Assembly: GCA_019113825.1 (NCBI GenBank)
Contig: DXGR01000130.1
Location: 1 to 64,000, forward strand
DNA: 64,000 bases
Reading direction: 5' to 3'
DNA from: Candidatus Stackebrandtia excrementipullorum
GTDB taxonomy: Bacteria > Actinomycetota > Actinomycetes > Mycobacteriales > Micromonosporaceae
Program-made: the position numbers and the translations under genes
Notes under the pieces: model-generated
What the model was told of the DNA's origin: nothing
The model's database searches: none
Seen by the model: only the letters and a program-made list of their open reading frames with translations
Shown: positions 38,193 to 46,645 of the stretch, one piece after another
Layout of the letters: every line of letters starts with the position of its first letter
How positions within the stretch are numbered: position 1 is the stretch's first letter

Positions 38193-38610
38193 ATGATCAC
38201 GTACGTCGGGCGGCACGAAGAGGTGCCCGGTGTCGAATTGAGCCGTCTGCATGCGGCCACTTTCGGACGACCCGACCGAAACGATGTGGACGACTCGGCT
38301 GGAGCGGCACAGCCTCGGGTACGTGACGATCGGCGACACCGACCGCCTCGTCGGATTCGTCAACGTCGTCGGAGACGGTGGCAGACACGCGTTTCTCGTC
38401 GACACCTGCACCGCACCCGACATGCGGGGCACGGCATCGGTCGACACGTCGTCGACTGCGCACTGCGCGACGCCCAGGAGGCGGGATGCACATGGGTACA
38501 CGTCGATTTCGCGCCGGACCTCGCCGGTTTCTACTTCGACGTCTGCGGTTTCTCCTCGACATCGGCCGGATTGATCCGTGTCGACGCGTCGTCGACGTCG
38601 GTCGGCTCAA
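38193..38610 (+). pseudogene. broken GNAT acetyltransferase gene (two frameshifts)
   Basis: Begins MITYVGRHEEVPGVELSRLHAATFG, continues in the next frame as TTRLERHSLGYVTIGDTDRL, GFVNVVGDGGRHAFLVDTC and TAPDMRG, and returns to the first frame with HGIGRHVVDCALRDAQEAG and FYFDVCGFSS. Together these make one GNAT domain of about 135 residues. The frame changes lie near 38285 and 38430. Decay or sequence errors. It lies between the amidase and the convergent DsbA-like gene. Confidence 0.75.
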
Positions 38611-38679
38611 CGGCCTCGGGCAGTACACAGGCGTCGCCCTCACACACCGCCGCGTCGGCCCCACGCATCTGCAATCCGG

Positions 38680-39336
38680 TCACGCCTCCTCCTTCGTCAC
38701 TTCGGTGAGTACCTGCTCGAAAATGGCGGCCTCCTGAGCACCCGAAACACCATAGGCCTCGTTGACGACGAAGAACGGTACGCCGGTGATCCCGTATTCA
38801 CGGGCCTTGGCTATGTCGTCGACGACGTCCTGGGCATAGGCGTCCCCGGCTAGGGCTTCACGCACCTCGTCGCCGTCAAGACCGACCTCTGCGGCAAGCA
38901 CGGCGAGTTCATCGTCACGCCCCAGATGCCGTCCCTCTTCGAAGTAGGCGGCGAACAAACGCTCCATCAGCTCCAGTTGACGACCGTGTTTCCTCGCCAG
39001 ATGCAGAACCCGATGTGCCTTCAGCGTGTTGGTGTGTTTCAAGGCGTCGAAGTCGTACGACAGGCCGACCGAAGCCGCCACCTCGGTGACCTGCTTCAGC
39101 ATGTCCCGGACCCGGTCCTTGGGCATGCCCTTGTGCTTGGCGAGGAAGTCGATCTCGTTGCCGTCGAAGTCGACGGGCGTATCCGGGGCGAGCTCAAACG
39201 AGTGGTACTCGACGTCGATGTCTGCGGTGCCGCCCGCGTCTCGATACCTTTTCACGCCCTCCTCAAACCGGCGTTTGCCGATGAAACACCACGGGCACGC
39301 GATGTCCGACCAGATGTCAACCTTTACGTTCGTCAC
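38680..39336 (-). CDS. DsbA-family (FrnE-like) oxidoreductase
   Basis: 218 aa, thioredoxin-fold with helical insert: VDIWSDIACPWCFIGKRRFEEG carries the CPWC redox pair, and YGITGVPFFVVNEAYGVSGAQ the cis-Pro loop. No signal peptide, so cytoplasmic. FrnE-like proteins reduce or isomerise disulfides or act on small aromatic substrates. GTG start at 39336. It is 34 bp downstream of an MFS exporter gene, same strand, probably co-transcribed. Confidence 0.9.
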   Translation of the reverse strand: MTNVKVDIWSDIACPWCFIGKRRFEEGVKRYRDAGGTADIDVEYHSFELAPDTPVDFDGNEIDFLAKHKGMPKDRVRDMLKQVTEVAASVGLSYDFDALKHTNTLKAHRVLHLARKHGRQLELMERLFAAYFEEGRHLGRDDELAVLAAEVGLDGDEVREALAGDAYAQDVVDDIAKAREYGITGVPFFVVNEAYGVSGAQEAAIFEQVLTEVTKEEA

Positions 39337-39370
39337 GTCATGGCCAACACCGGCGAGGTGTAGAAATTCC

Positions 39371-40834
39371 TCAGCGCCGACCGGCGGCCTTCCACTCGGC
39401 GACGGCTTCGTTGTGCTGGGGCGGTGCAAAGAAGAGGACGACGACCAACCCGATGCACAAAACGGCGGCCGGGAGGAACAGCGCCTCGGCCATGGCCTTC
39501 GCGAACCCGTCGCGTAGCTCCACGGGCACGTTTTCGGCGTTCGGTCCCACACCGGGGGCGTACACGCCCAGGCGTGCGCTCATCATGGCCGCAATCGCCG
39601 CGCTGCCGATGACGGCGCCGACCTGACGGGTCGTGTTATACACGCCCGATCCGGCACCGGCACGGTGCGGCGGCAGGTTGCGGGTCGCGCTGGAAGCCAG
39701 CGGCGCCCACACGCCGGCGTTGCCCACACCGAGGAACAACGTCGGAAGAATCAAAAGCCAGATCGGGGCGTCGGGGGTGATGACCAGCCCGAGAAACGCC
39801 AAGCCGATGCTCATGCAGGCGTACCCGACCGCGGCGATGTACTTGGGATCGGTCCGGTCGACCAGTCGCCCGACCACGGGGGCCAGAGCACCCGACAGGA
39901 TCCCCATGGGCACCAACAACAGTGCCGCTTGCAACGGAGTAAGTCCCCGCGCCCCCTGGGCGTACAGCATGAGCGGAAGCGCCATCGACGTGACCGCGAA
40001 CGACATCGTCGCGATCGCGACGTTGGACAGGCTGAAGTTCCGGTCGGAGAACAGCGACAGCGGAATGAGGGGTTCTTTGGGCTTGTATCGCTGCCATAGA
40101 AGAAAGACGCCCAGGGTGACCAGGCCGGCGATGACGAGCGACCACACCGTGATGGGTCCGACGATGGTGCCCCAGTCGAAGGTTTCGCCTTCCTGAATGC
40201 CGAACACCAGGAGGAACATGCCCACGGCGCTCAAAACGACACCGAGCATGTCGAACCGGCGCCGGTTCGTGCTGAGCCGGGGCACGAGCCGAAACGCCAG
40301 GACGAACGCGACGACCCCGACGGGCACGTTGATGAAGAAGATCCACTCCCAGCCGCCCGCACCGACGAGAAGACCACCCAGCATGGGGCCGGTCAGGGTC
40401 GCGATACCGGCGACGGCTCCCCACAGTCCCATGGCGACGCCGCGGCGGTCGGGCGGAAAGATCCGCGTGATGACCGCCATGGTCTGGGGCGTCATCATGG
40501 ACGCTCCGAGCCCTTGAACCACGCGGGCCACGATCAGGCCCTCGATGGAGTCGGACAGACCGCACCAAATCGACGAGAGGGTGAAAACGACAAGCCCGGT
40601 CAGGTAGATCGTCTTAGGCCCGTACCGGTCGCCGAGTCGTCCCGTCGTCAACAGCGGTACCGCATAGGCGAGCAGATAGGCGCTGGTGACCCATACCGCT
40701 TCGGTGATCCCCGCGGACAGATCGGTCATGATCGCGGGCATCGCCACGGACACGATGGTCGCGTCGACCAAAATCATGAAGAAACCTATGACCAACGACC
40801 ACAGTGCCGGCCACGGTTTTATTGACTGGTTCAC
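39371..40834 (-). CDS. MFS drug/H+ antiporter, EmrB/QacA (DHA2) type
   Basis: 487 aa, 14 transmembrane helices. Motifs: DATIVSVAMPAI (motif D1), GRLGDRYGPK (motif A) and GPMLGGLL (motif C). Exports hydrophobic compounds with proton influx. GTG start with AAGGGG. No adjacent regulator, so the inducer is unknown. Confidence 0.93.
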   Translation of the reverse strand: MNQSIKPWPALWSLVIGFFMILVDATIVSVAMPAIMTDLSAGITEAVWVTSAYLLAYAVPLLTTGRLGDRYGPKTIYLTGLVVFTLSSIWCGLSDSIEGLIVARVVQGLGASMMTPQTMAVITRIFPPDRRGVAMGLWGAVAGIATLTGPMLGGLLVGAGGWEWIFFINVPVGVVAFVLAFRLVPRLSTNRRRFDMLGVVLSAVGMFLLVFGIQEGETFDWGTIVGPITVWSLVIAGLVTLGVFLLWQRYKPKEPLIPLSLFSDRNFSLSNVAIATMSFAVTSMALPLMLYAQGARGLTPLQAALLLVPMGILSGALAPVVGRLVDRTDPKYIAAVGYACMSIGLAFLGLVITPDAPIWLLILPTLFLGVGNAGVWAPLASSATRNLPPHRAGAGSGVYNTTRQVGAVIGSAAIAAMMSARLGVYAPGVGPNAENVPVELRDGFAKAMAEALFLPAAVLCIGLVVVLFFAPPQHNEAVAEWKAAGRR

Positions 40835-40915
40835 TCACATGCCCCTTGCGAACGCGGGCCGGTTAAGGCCGACACCGCCACAGGGACCCTACAAGACCCC
40901 GGGCTGTCTGCTGAG

Positions 40916-41605
40916 TCACACTGGGCCGCCGACCGGAGCGACCTCGTCGGGCAGCAACAGCGTCAGCTCTCGCCAGATCGCGGTTGCGTTACACGGTGTG
41001 GCGTACACGTCGCCGTCGATCTTCTCGAACCGGCACCAGCCTTCCGCCGTGTCGAGCACCCGAACGGCTGCGGAGACGTACCGTCCGTCGAGGGAGCGCC
41101 AGGTTGCGGTGACCGCCCAGTACCGCCATCGTCCGGTCGTGAGCGCGGCGGCGAGTGGGCCGGGCTCCGGCACGGTCACCGCGGGAACCGTCCCCGATCG
41201 GAGCGCTTGGTGGGCGTCGTCCCCGATGTACAGGGGCCCGTCCTCCATCATCGGCCGCGGTCCGAGCCGTACCAGTCGTGCCAGTGCCGCGGGCAGAAGT
41301 GGTGCAGGTAGCGCAACGAAGTCACGCAATCCGCCGTCGACGTCGAGCAGCAACGCCGCCCCGTGCGGTGCAACCCATCCGTCGCCTCTTTTTCGCTCGC
41401 CGTCCCCGTCGGTCAACTCGATGTCCATGCGGCACACGGACTCGGTGACGACGGCCAGACCGGGCGCGAGTATCGGGTGGGGTCCTTCGGTGGTGGCGGC
41501 CGTGGCTCGCATCAGTGCTGCCCCGGGCCGGTGCGACACCAACCGGTCGAACTCGGTTTGAGTGAGCCGCAGTGACCCGTCGTGTTCGTTGAACTCAACG
41601 GTCAT
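40916..41605 (-). CDS. EspG-like type VII secretion chaperone candidate
   Basis: 229 aa, alpha/beta. Segments LAPGLAVVTESVCRMDI, HGAALLLDVDGGLRDFVAL and LLPAALARLVRLGPRP follow the pattern of EspG-type proteins, cytoplasmic chaperones of type VII substrates; the end (RVLDTAEGWCRFEK, ATAIWRELTLLLP) fits too. It overlaps the preceding gene by ATGA and is third in a trio that begins with a WXG100-like substrate, which supports the call. Family assignment is from memory of pattern only. Confidence 0.5.
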   Translation of the reverse strand: MTVEFNEHDGSLRLTQTEFDRLVSHRPGAALMRATAATTEGPHPILAPGLAVVTESVCRMDIELTDGDGERKRGDGWVAPHGAALLLDVDGGLRDFVALPAPLLPAALARLVRLGPRPMMEDGPLYIGDDAHQALRSGTVPAVTVPEPGPLAAALTTGRWRYWAVTATWRSLDGRYVSAAVRVLDTAEGWCRFEKIDGDVYATPCNATAIWRELTLLLPDEVAPVGGPV

Positions 41606-42081
41606 TCCCGCTCCTCGTCCCGGACGTACAGGCCTTCGGCCATGTCGGCGAACACGTCGGCGAGGCTGTCGTACGCCGGCGTGGCGACGGAGGCCGTGAG
41701 GGTGTATCCGTTGTCGCCGACGATGATCGCCCACTGCTCCATCGTGACCGGCCCGGTTTCGCCACCGATGTGGTGACCGAGCCTGCGCATCAGCCGTCGC
41801 CCCCCGTCACCGACGGTTTCGCGGTCGATAAGGAGAAAGTGCGGCAATTCCCGGGCCAACTGCTCGTCGACGGTCTCCTGCCACGATTCAAGGCCGACAT
41901 CACGAGGCAGCGGCTCGACGGTGAGGACGGCGTTGGCGCGAAAGCCTGCGGCCGCCGTCGGTTCGACGGCGATCACGGCGACTCCGTCGGGTAGATCGTC
42001 CGCGAGTTCCCAACCGACCGGCACCGGTAGTTCGAAACCGGGACCGGAAACGGTCGCGAGGGACGACTCGGGTGTACGCAT
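41602..42081 (-). CDS. DUF1795/PsbP-like protein in type VII-like trio
   Basis: 159 aa. FELPVPVGWE near the start, ANAVLTVEPL, EQWAIIVGDNGYTLTASVATPAYD and FADMAEGL match the Mog1/PsbP/DUF1795 beta-sandwich seen in LpqN-like and type VI/VII accessory proteins. No signal peptide. It starts 10 bp after the WXG100-like gene and overlaps the EspG-like gene by ATGA. May be chaperone, adaptor or immunity protein. Confidence 0.6.
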   Translation of the reverse strand: MRTPESSLATVSGPGFELPVPVGWELADDLPDGVAVIAVEPTAAAGFRANAVLTVEPLPRDVGLESWQETVDEQLARELPHFLLIDRETVGDGGRRLMRRLGHHIGGETGPVTMEQWAIIVGDNGYTLTASVATPAYDSLADVFADMAEGLYVRDEERE

Positions 42082-42091
42082 CAGTTCACCG

Positions 42092-43063
42092 TCACCAGGG
42101 TGTGATCCGCTCGACCACGTCACCGGCGGCGTCGACGGTGTTGTCGGCGACCCATCCGCCCACTTCGGAGCCGACGAAGCCACCGGCCATTCCTCCGATG
42201 ATGCCGCCGATCACGGTGCCGATGCCGGGGGCGACAAGGGTGCCGATGCCGGCTCCCACCTTGGCTCCTGCCGCGCCGCCGCCCCAGGTTCCGCCGCCTT
42301 CGACGATGCCGCGCCAGCCGGCGCGGCCGACTTTCTGGTCGGTGGTCAGGTTGGGGTCGTTCCAGTCCCTGGCGACCTGACCGGCGGTGGTGGTGGCCAC
42401 GGACAGCCCGGTGCCCACCCGGCCCGCCCAGGTCCCGGCGGTGGACCAGGCCGCACGGGTGGCGCTGTTGTGCGGGGTGGCTCGGAACTCGCCGTTGGCT
42501 CCGGCGACCGCGCGTTGCCACGGCGACATGGTGCCCGGTGAGATGAAGCGACCGTCGGGGCCGCGCGGCGCAAATCGTCCGTAATGGGCGTCAGTCATCC
42601 AGGAGGACAGGTTGCCGACCCGGCCCAGGCCGGTTTGCGCCCGTTCCGACATCGTCTCCCACCCAGCGAGCGGAGACGGCGCGGTGATCGGCCCAGCGGA
42701 CGCGAGCGCGGTACGACCGCCGGGCGCCGGACAGAACCCGGACGGCTGGTCTGCGGCCAGACCGGTGAGTCGCCCGGTCAACTGGTCGAACGTGCTCCCG
42801 CCTCTCCGGTCGGTGGCACTGTGGGCCGCTGCGGCTGCGGCGACGTTGCGCGCGGTGCCCGCGGTGTCGGCGAAAAGTCGATCGCGTCGGCGGCCGAGAC
42901 CGTCGAGTGTGTCGCCGAGTTGTCGGATCGACGCGAAGCCGTCGTTGGATGTCAGTGCCTGGCGGATCGCACCGTCGGTTGCCTGCGCGTAGGACCGGGC
43001 ATCGGCGCTGACACGATCGAGGTGCCGACCGATCGTCAACACCTGGGAAATGTCGATCTGCAC
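42092..43063 (-). CDS. type VII-like substrate with glycine-zipper C-terminus
   Basis: 323 aa. Residues 1-95 form a helical hairpin related to the small protein at 34466 (MQIDISQVLTIGRHL, DARSYAQA, LTSNDGFASIRQL, LGRRRDRLFADT). A Gly/Pro/Thr-rich middle follows. The last 90 residues contain a small-residue hydrophobic stretch (GAGIGTLVAPGIGTVIGG, GGMAGGFVGSEVGGWVAD), the glycine-zipper pattern of membrane-inserting toxins or pore proteins. No signal peptide. GTG start. It is first of three coupled genes. Predicted secreted effector of a type VII-like system. Confidence 0.6.
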   Translation of the reverse strand: MQIDISQVLTIGRHLDRVSADARSYAQATDGAIRQALTSNDGFASIRQLGDTLDGLGRRRDRLFADTAGTARNVAAAAAAHSATDRRGGSTFDQLTGRLTGLAADQPSGFCPAPGGRTALASAGPITAPSPLAGWETMSERAQTGLGRVGNLSSWMTDAHYGRFAPRGPDGRFISPGTMSPWQRAVAGANGEFRATPHNSATRAAWSTAGTWAGRVGTGLSVATTTAGQVARDWNDPNLTTDQKVGRAGWRGIVEGGGTWGGGAAGAKVGAGIGTLVAPGIGTVIGGIIGGMAGGFVGSEVGGWVADNTVDAAGDVVERITPW

Positions 43064-43133
43064 GAGGGGCTCCTGATCGTTGGGGCGGCCTCAGCCTATG
43101 CAAATCGGTTTGTAAATGCAATCGTCGTCAGGG

Positions 43134-43508
43134 TCACCTGAACAGACAGAACGGGTGCCCATCGGGATCGAACATGACCCGCACGTCGTCCTGAGGCTGA
43201 AAATCCGCGGGGACCGCACCGCCTTCGGCCGCCCATGCGACCGCCGAGTCGAGGTCGTCCACAAGGATGTCCAGGTGTTGCGTCGGGTTCTGCCCGCCGG
43301 AAACGGTCGGCCAGTCGGGCCGAACATGGTGACGTTCGAACTCGAAGTTCAGAGTGAGACCCGACTCGCAGCGGATCTGAGCCCACCCGCCGTCGGGTTC
43401 CTCGGCCGTCAACGGCGCGTTCAGCAGGCGGGCGTAGAAGGCGGCGAGTTCACGCGGCTTCGACGTACCGATGGTCACCGATGCGGCAACGAGCCGGGGC
43501 GGTCGCAT
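43134..43508 (-). CDS. glyoxalase/VOC-family protein
   Basis: 124 aa, one glyoxalase/bleomycin-resistance domain: AASVTIGTSKPRELAAFYARLL, QHLDILVDDLDSAVAWA, VMFDPDGHPFCLF. Conserved His and Glu positions are only partly present, so a catalytic role is uncertain. Leaderless start: TAACGT at 43515-43520, six bases, ATG. Confidence 0.88.
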   Translation of the reverse strand: MRPPRLVAASVTIGTSKPRELAAFYARLLNAPLTAEEPDGGWAQIRCESGLTLNFEFERHHVRPDWPTVSGGQNPTQHLDILVDDLDSAVAWAAEGGAVPADFQPQDDVRVMFDPDGHPFCLFR

Positions 43509-43514
43509 GTCTCG

Positions 43515-43520
43515 ACGTTA
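43515..43520 (-). promoter_or_regulatory. -10 box of leaderless VOC gene
   Basis: Minus strand TAACGT, six bases, ATG at 43508. Confidence 0.6.
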
Positions 43521-43542
43521 CCGATCGGCGCACCCGTTGTCC

Positions 43543-43896
43543 TCAACCCCACCCCAACGCGTGCAGGCGCGCATCGTCGATCCCGAAGTGATGCGCGATC
43601 TCGTGGACCACGGTGATCGCCACCTCCTCGACCACCTCGTCCTCCGTATTGCAGATCCGCAGAGTCGGGAGACGGAAAATCGTGATCTTGTCGGGAAGCA
43701 CACCGCCGTACTCCCAACCCCGTTCGGTCAACGCGTACCCCTCGTACAGCCCCAGAAGGTTCTGGTCACCGTCTTCGGGCGCGTCCTCCACGAGGATCAC
43801 CACGTTGTCCATCATCGACATCAGCGCGGGCGGGATGCGGTCGAGAGCATCGGCGACGAGCTCTTCAAAACGTTCACTGGTCATCTCCACGGCCAC
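43543..43896 (-). CDS. zincin-like metallopeptidase family protein
   Basis: 117 aa minimal metalloprotease-like domain (zincin-like, DUF1025 type): MTSERFEELVADALDRIP, GLYEGYALTERGWEYGGVLPD, and HEIAHHFGIDD giving HExxH with a downstream Asp. The target is unknown. A GTG at 43896 is exactly six bases after TATCCT, so a leaderless start is preferred to the ATG four codons later. Confidence 0.88.
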   Translation of the reverse strand: MAVEMTSERFEELVADALDRIPPALMSMMDNVVILVEDAPEDGDQNLLGLYEGYALTERGWEYGGVLPDKITIFRLPTLRICNTEDEVVEEVAITVVHEIAHHFGIDDARLHALGWG

Positions 43897-43902
43897 AACA
43901 CG

Positions 43903-43908
43903 AGGATA
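43903..43908 (-). promoter_or_regulatory. -10 box of leaderless zincin gene
   Basis: Minus strand TATCCT, six bases, GTG at 43896. Confidence 0.6.
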
Positions 43909-43950
43909 TGATGTCGCGCCACGAAACACGGAAGAGTAACCTCGACTCTC

Positions 43951-45207
43951 GTGATCGACCTGCGTCTACTGCGAGAAGACCCCGACCTGATCCGCCGGAG
44001 CCAGCGAGTTCGCGGCGAATCCGAAGAGGTCGTCGACGAATTGGCCGCCGCCGACGCGGCACACCGTGCCGCGTTGCAGAGATACGAGGAGCTGCGTGCG
44101 GAACAGAAGCAGCTGGGTAAGCAGGTGTCGCGTGCCTCCGGCGACGAGAAGCAAGAGCTGCTGACACGCACGAAACAACTGTCCGGCGAAGTCAAGGGCG
44201 CCGAGACCACGGCCACCACGAAGGCCGAAGCACTGCGTACCGCGCAACTGGCCATACCGAACCTTGTGGAGGACGACGTACCGGCCGGCGGCGAGGAGGA
44301 CTTCGTCGTTCTTCGGGAAGTCGGCGACCGCACGGCTCCCGAACCGTGCCGGGACCACCTGGAACTCGGTCTTGCGCTGGGCGCGTTCGACATGGAACGC
44401 GGAGCCAAAACCTCCGGCTCGCGGTTCTACTACCTCACCGGGCCGGGCGCGCTGCTTCAGTTCGGGCTCCTGCAACTGGCTATTCAGCAGGCCGTCGCCA
44501 CCGGGTTCACGCCCATGGTCCCGCCGGTCCTGGTTCGGCCCGATGCCATGGAGGGGACCGGCTTCCTGGGCGACCACGCCGACGAGATCTACTACCTGGA
44601 GCGTGACGACCTCTACCTGGTCGGCACCTCGGAGGTGCCGTTGGCGTCGTACCACTCCAACGAGATCCTCGACCTCGAGGCCCCTCGACGGTACGCCGCA
44701 TGGTCGTCGTGCTTCCGCCGTGAAGCCGGCTCGTACGGCAAGGACACGCAGGGCATCATCCGGGTCCATCAGTTCGACAAGGTCGAGATGTTCTCGTTCT
44801 GCCGCCCGGAAGAGGCGGCCGCCGAGCACCTGCGCCTCCTCGACTACGAAGAGGCCATGTTGAACAAGATCGAGGTGCCCTATCGGGTCATCGACGTCGC
44901 CGGCGGCGACCTCGGTGCCTCCGCGGCACGCAAATACGACTGCGAGGCGTGGGTGCCGAGCCAAGGCCGGTACCGCGAGTTGACGTCGACGTCCAACTGC
45001 ACGACGTTCCAGGCGCGGCGGCTGGGTATCCGCTACCGCGACGAGAAGGGCAAGCCGCAGGCCGCTGCGACCCTCAACGGGACTCTGGCGACCACCCGAT
45101 GGTTGGTGGCGATCCTGGAGAACCATCAGCGTCCCGACGGATCGGTGCACGTGCCCAAGGCTCTACAGCCGTTCGTCGGCCACGAGGTGCTGGAACCTCA
45201 GCGCTGA
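43951..45207 (+). CDS. serS: seryl-tRNA synthetase
   Basis: 418 aa class II synthetase; charges tRNA-Ser. The N-terminal antiparallel coiled coil (1-110) binds the long variable arm. Motif 2 is [27 protein letters not shown] and motif 3 [19 protein letters not shown]. Full length. GTG start; TAACCT lies eight bases upstream. Its last 10 bp overlap the convergent TPR gene. Confidence 0.98.
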   Translation: MIDLRLLREDPDLIRRSQRVRGESEEVVDELAAADAAHRAALQRYEELRAEQKQLGKQVSRASGDEKQELLTRTKQLSGEVKGAETTATTKAEALRTAQLAIPNLVEDDVPAGGEEDFVVLREVGDRTAPEPCRDHLELGLALGAFDMERGAKTSGSRFYYLTGPGALLQFGLLQLAIQQAVATGFTPMVPPVLVRPDAMEGTGFLGDHADEIYYLERDDLYLVGTSEVPLASYHSNEILDLEAPRRYAAWSSCFRREAGSYGKDTQGIIRVHQFDKVEMFSFCRPEEAAAEHLRLLDYEEAMLNKIEVPYRVIDVAGGDLGASAARKYDCEAWVPSQGRYRELTSTSNCTTFQARRLGIRYRDEKGKPQAAATLNGTLATTRWLVAILENHQRPDGSVHVPKALQPFVGHEVLEPQR

Positions 45208-45689
45208 GCCAGGGCGAGCGCGGCACGGGTCGAAGCGATCAGTGATGCGTCGCCATCGTCGATTCGCAGATCCAGCGCCTCGGTGAGCACTTCACGGGCC
45301 TCATCGAGGCGCTGCCGATCGATCAAACATTTCCCCAGATGCTGCAGCGCAAAGGAAACCATTTCCGGGTGGCTTCGCCTGGCCCGGTTCAGCGCGTCGC
45401 GCAACATCCGTTCGGACTTCGACGGATCTCCCGAGTAACGGTGGGCATCGGCGATGTTCATATCGAGAACGAGGTGCCTACCGTCGCTGTCGGCCAGCTC
45501 ACGGGCCCGCTCGAACAGGTGAAACGCCCGATCGTATTCGCCGAGGGTGATACATCCGACGCCCGCCGAACGAAGCTGCCGATAGGTGTCACCTCGTGCG
45601 TTGCCGTCGACGGCGGCACGCATCTCCTCGATGTCGGAAGGCACCATTCGTTGCCGGTCGTCGTAGGTGATCAAGTCCCCGATGTCCAC
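45198..45689 (-). CDS. TPR-repeat protein
   Basis: 163 aa with three to four tetratricopeptide-type helical pairs ([66 protein letters not shown]). Probable protein-interaction module; partner unknown. Leaderless: TAGTCT at 45696-45701, six bases, GTG. Confidence 0.82.
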   Translation of the reverse strand: MDIGDLITYDDRQRMVPSDIEEMRAAVDGNARGDTYRQLRSAGVGCITLGEYDRAFHLFERARELADSDGRHLVLDMNIADAHRYSGDPSKSERMLRDALNRARRSHPEMVSFALQHLGKCLIDRQRLDEAREVLTEALDLRIDDGDASLIASTRAALALAQR

Positions 45690-45695
45690 TCCAGG

Positions 45696-45701
45696 AGACT
45701 A
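45696..45701 (-). promoter_or_regulatory. -10 box of leaderless TPR gene
   Basis: Minus strand TAGTCT, six bases, GTG at 45689. Confidence 0.6.
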
Positions 45702-45817
45702 CCCGCGCAACCTCGGTCACAGAAAGCGCACGGATCAACACGGAATGCACGCACTGTTCATCTCCGCGCTACCATGAGCTCTCTTACCTACCCGGTCTTT
45801 AGTCACTCACACATCGG

Positions 45818-45823
45818 TATCGT
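45818..45823 (+). promoter_or_regulatory. -10 box of leaderless HAD gene
   Basis: TATCGT, six bases, ATG at 45830. The surrounding 20 bases (45818-45837) are identical to those at 7325-7344. Confidence 0.65.
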
Positions 45824-45829
45824 CGGATG

Positions 45830-46645
45830 ATGAACGCCCCAAAACTTGTAGTTCTCGACCTTGACGGAACAGTGGTCAGGCACTCCACCAAACCCACCAC
45901 GCCGTCTCGAGAGGTCGTCAAAGCACTCGCCGCCGTCAAGGCCGCCGGGGTCCCGGTCGCGATCGCGACCGGCCGCGCACCGTGGGGTGCGCTGCGTACC
46001 GCCGCCGACCTTGGCCTCGTGGACGGCCTCGTCTCGGCGTCACACGGAGCGGTCACCTTCGACCTGGGGACTTCGAAAATCACCGAATCCCATGTCTTCG
46101 ACCCGTCGGTGGCGGTCGCGGCCTTCACTCGCGCCAACGCCGCAACCGCGTTCGCCGTCGAGGTGCAGAACGGATGGCGACACACCGCCAACTTCAACCG
46201 TGACTTTCACAGCGAATGGGCCGACATCGTCGACGTGGCCACGCTGTCGGCGACCCAGACCGCGCGACTGGCCGCCCGCCTGCCCGGGGGCGCCCGATAC
46301 GGCGCCGGGGCCCGGTGCCCGGTTGCCAGCGACCTCGCCCTACAGGCGGCCCTCGATCCGGAAATGTACTGCGTGGAGGTCGGGTTCAACGGGTGGATCG
46401 ACGTGGGTCCACCGGGAATCACCAAGGCCACGGGGGTGGCCGCGATCGCCGGTCATTACGGAGTCACCGCCGAGGAGACCATTGTGTTCGGTGACGCCGC
46501 GAACGATCTGCCGATGTTCGCCTGGGCCGGTCACGCCGTCGCGATGGGGCAGGCGGTGCCCGAAATCCAAGCCGCCGCAGACGAAATCGCCCCATCGGTC
46601 GAACACGACGGTGTCGCACGAGTACTTCGCAGGTGGTTCCCATGA
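45830..46645 (+). CDS. HAD-superfamily hydrolase, Cof type (first of tandem pair)
   Basis: 271 aa. HAD phosphatase with motif I VLDLDGTVV, motif II IATGR, and motif III/IV GDAANDLPMF; the C2 cap lies between. Dephosphorylates small phosphorylated metabolites; substrate unknown. The second ATG fits a leaderless transcript. It overlaps the next HAD gene by ATGA. Confidence 0.9.
   Translation: MNAPKLVVLDLDGTVVRHSTKPTTPSREVVKALAAVKAAGVPVAIATGRAPWGALRTAADLGLVDGLVSASHGAVTFDLGTSKITESHVFDPSVAVAAFTRANAATAFAVEVQNGWRHTANFNRDFHSEWADIVDVATLSATQTARLAARLPGGARYGAGARCPVASDLALQAALDPEMYCVEVGFNGWIDVGPPGITKATGVAAIAGHYGVTAEETIVFGDAANDLPMFAWAGHAVAMGQAVPEIQAAADEIAPSVEHDGVARVLRRWFP

Noticed and set aside
43966-45150. 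394-codon frame antisense to serS
   Set aside because: serS is certain; the antisense frame is a mirror artefact.
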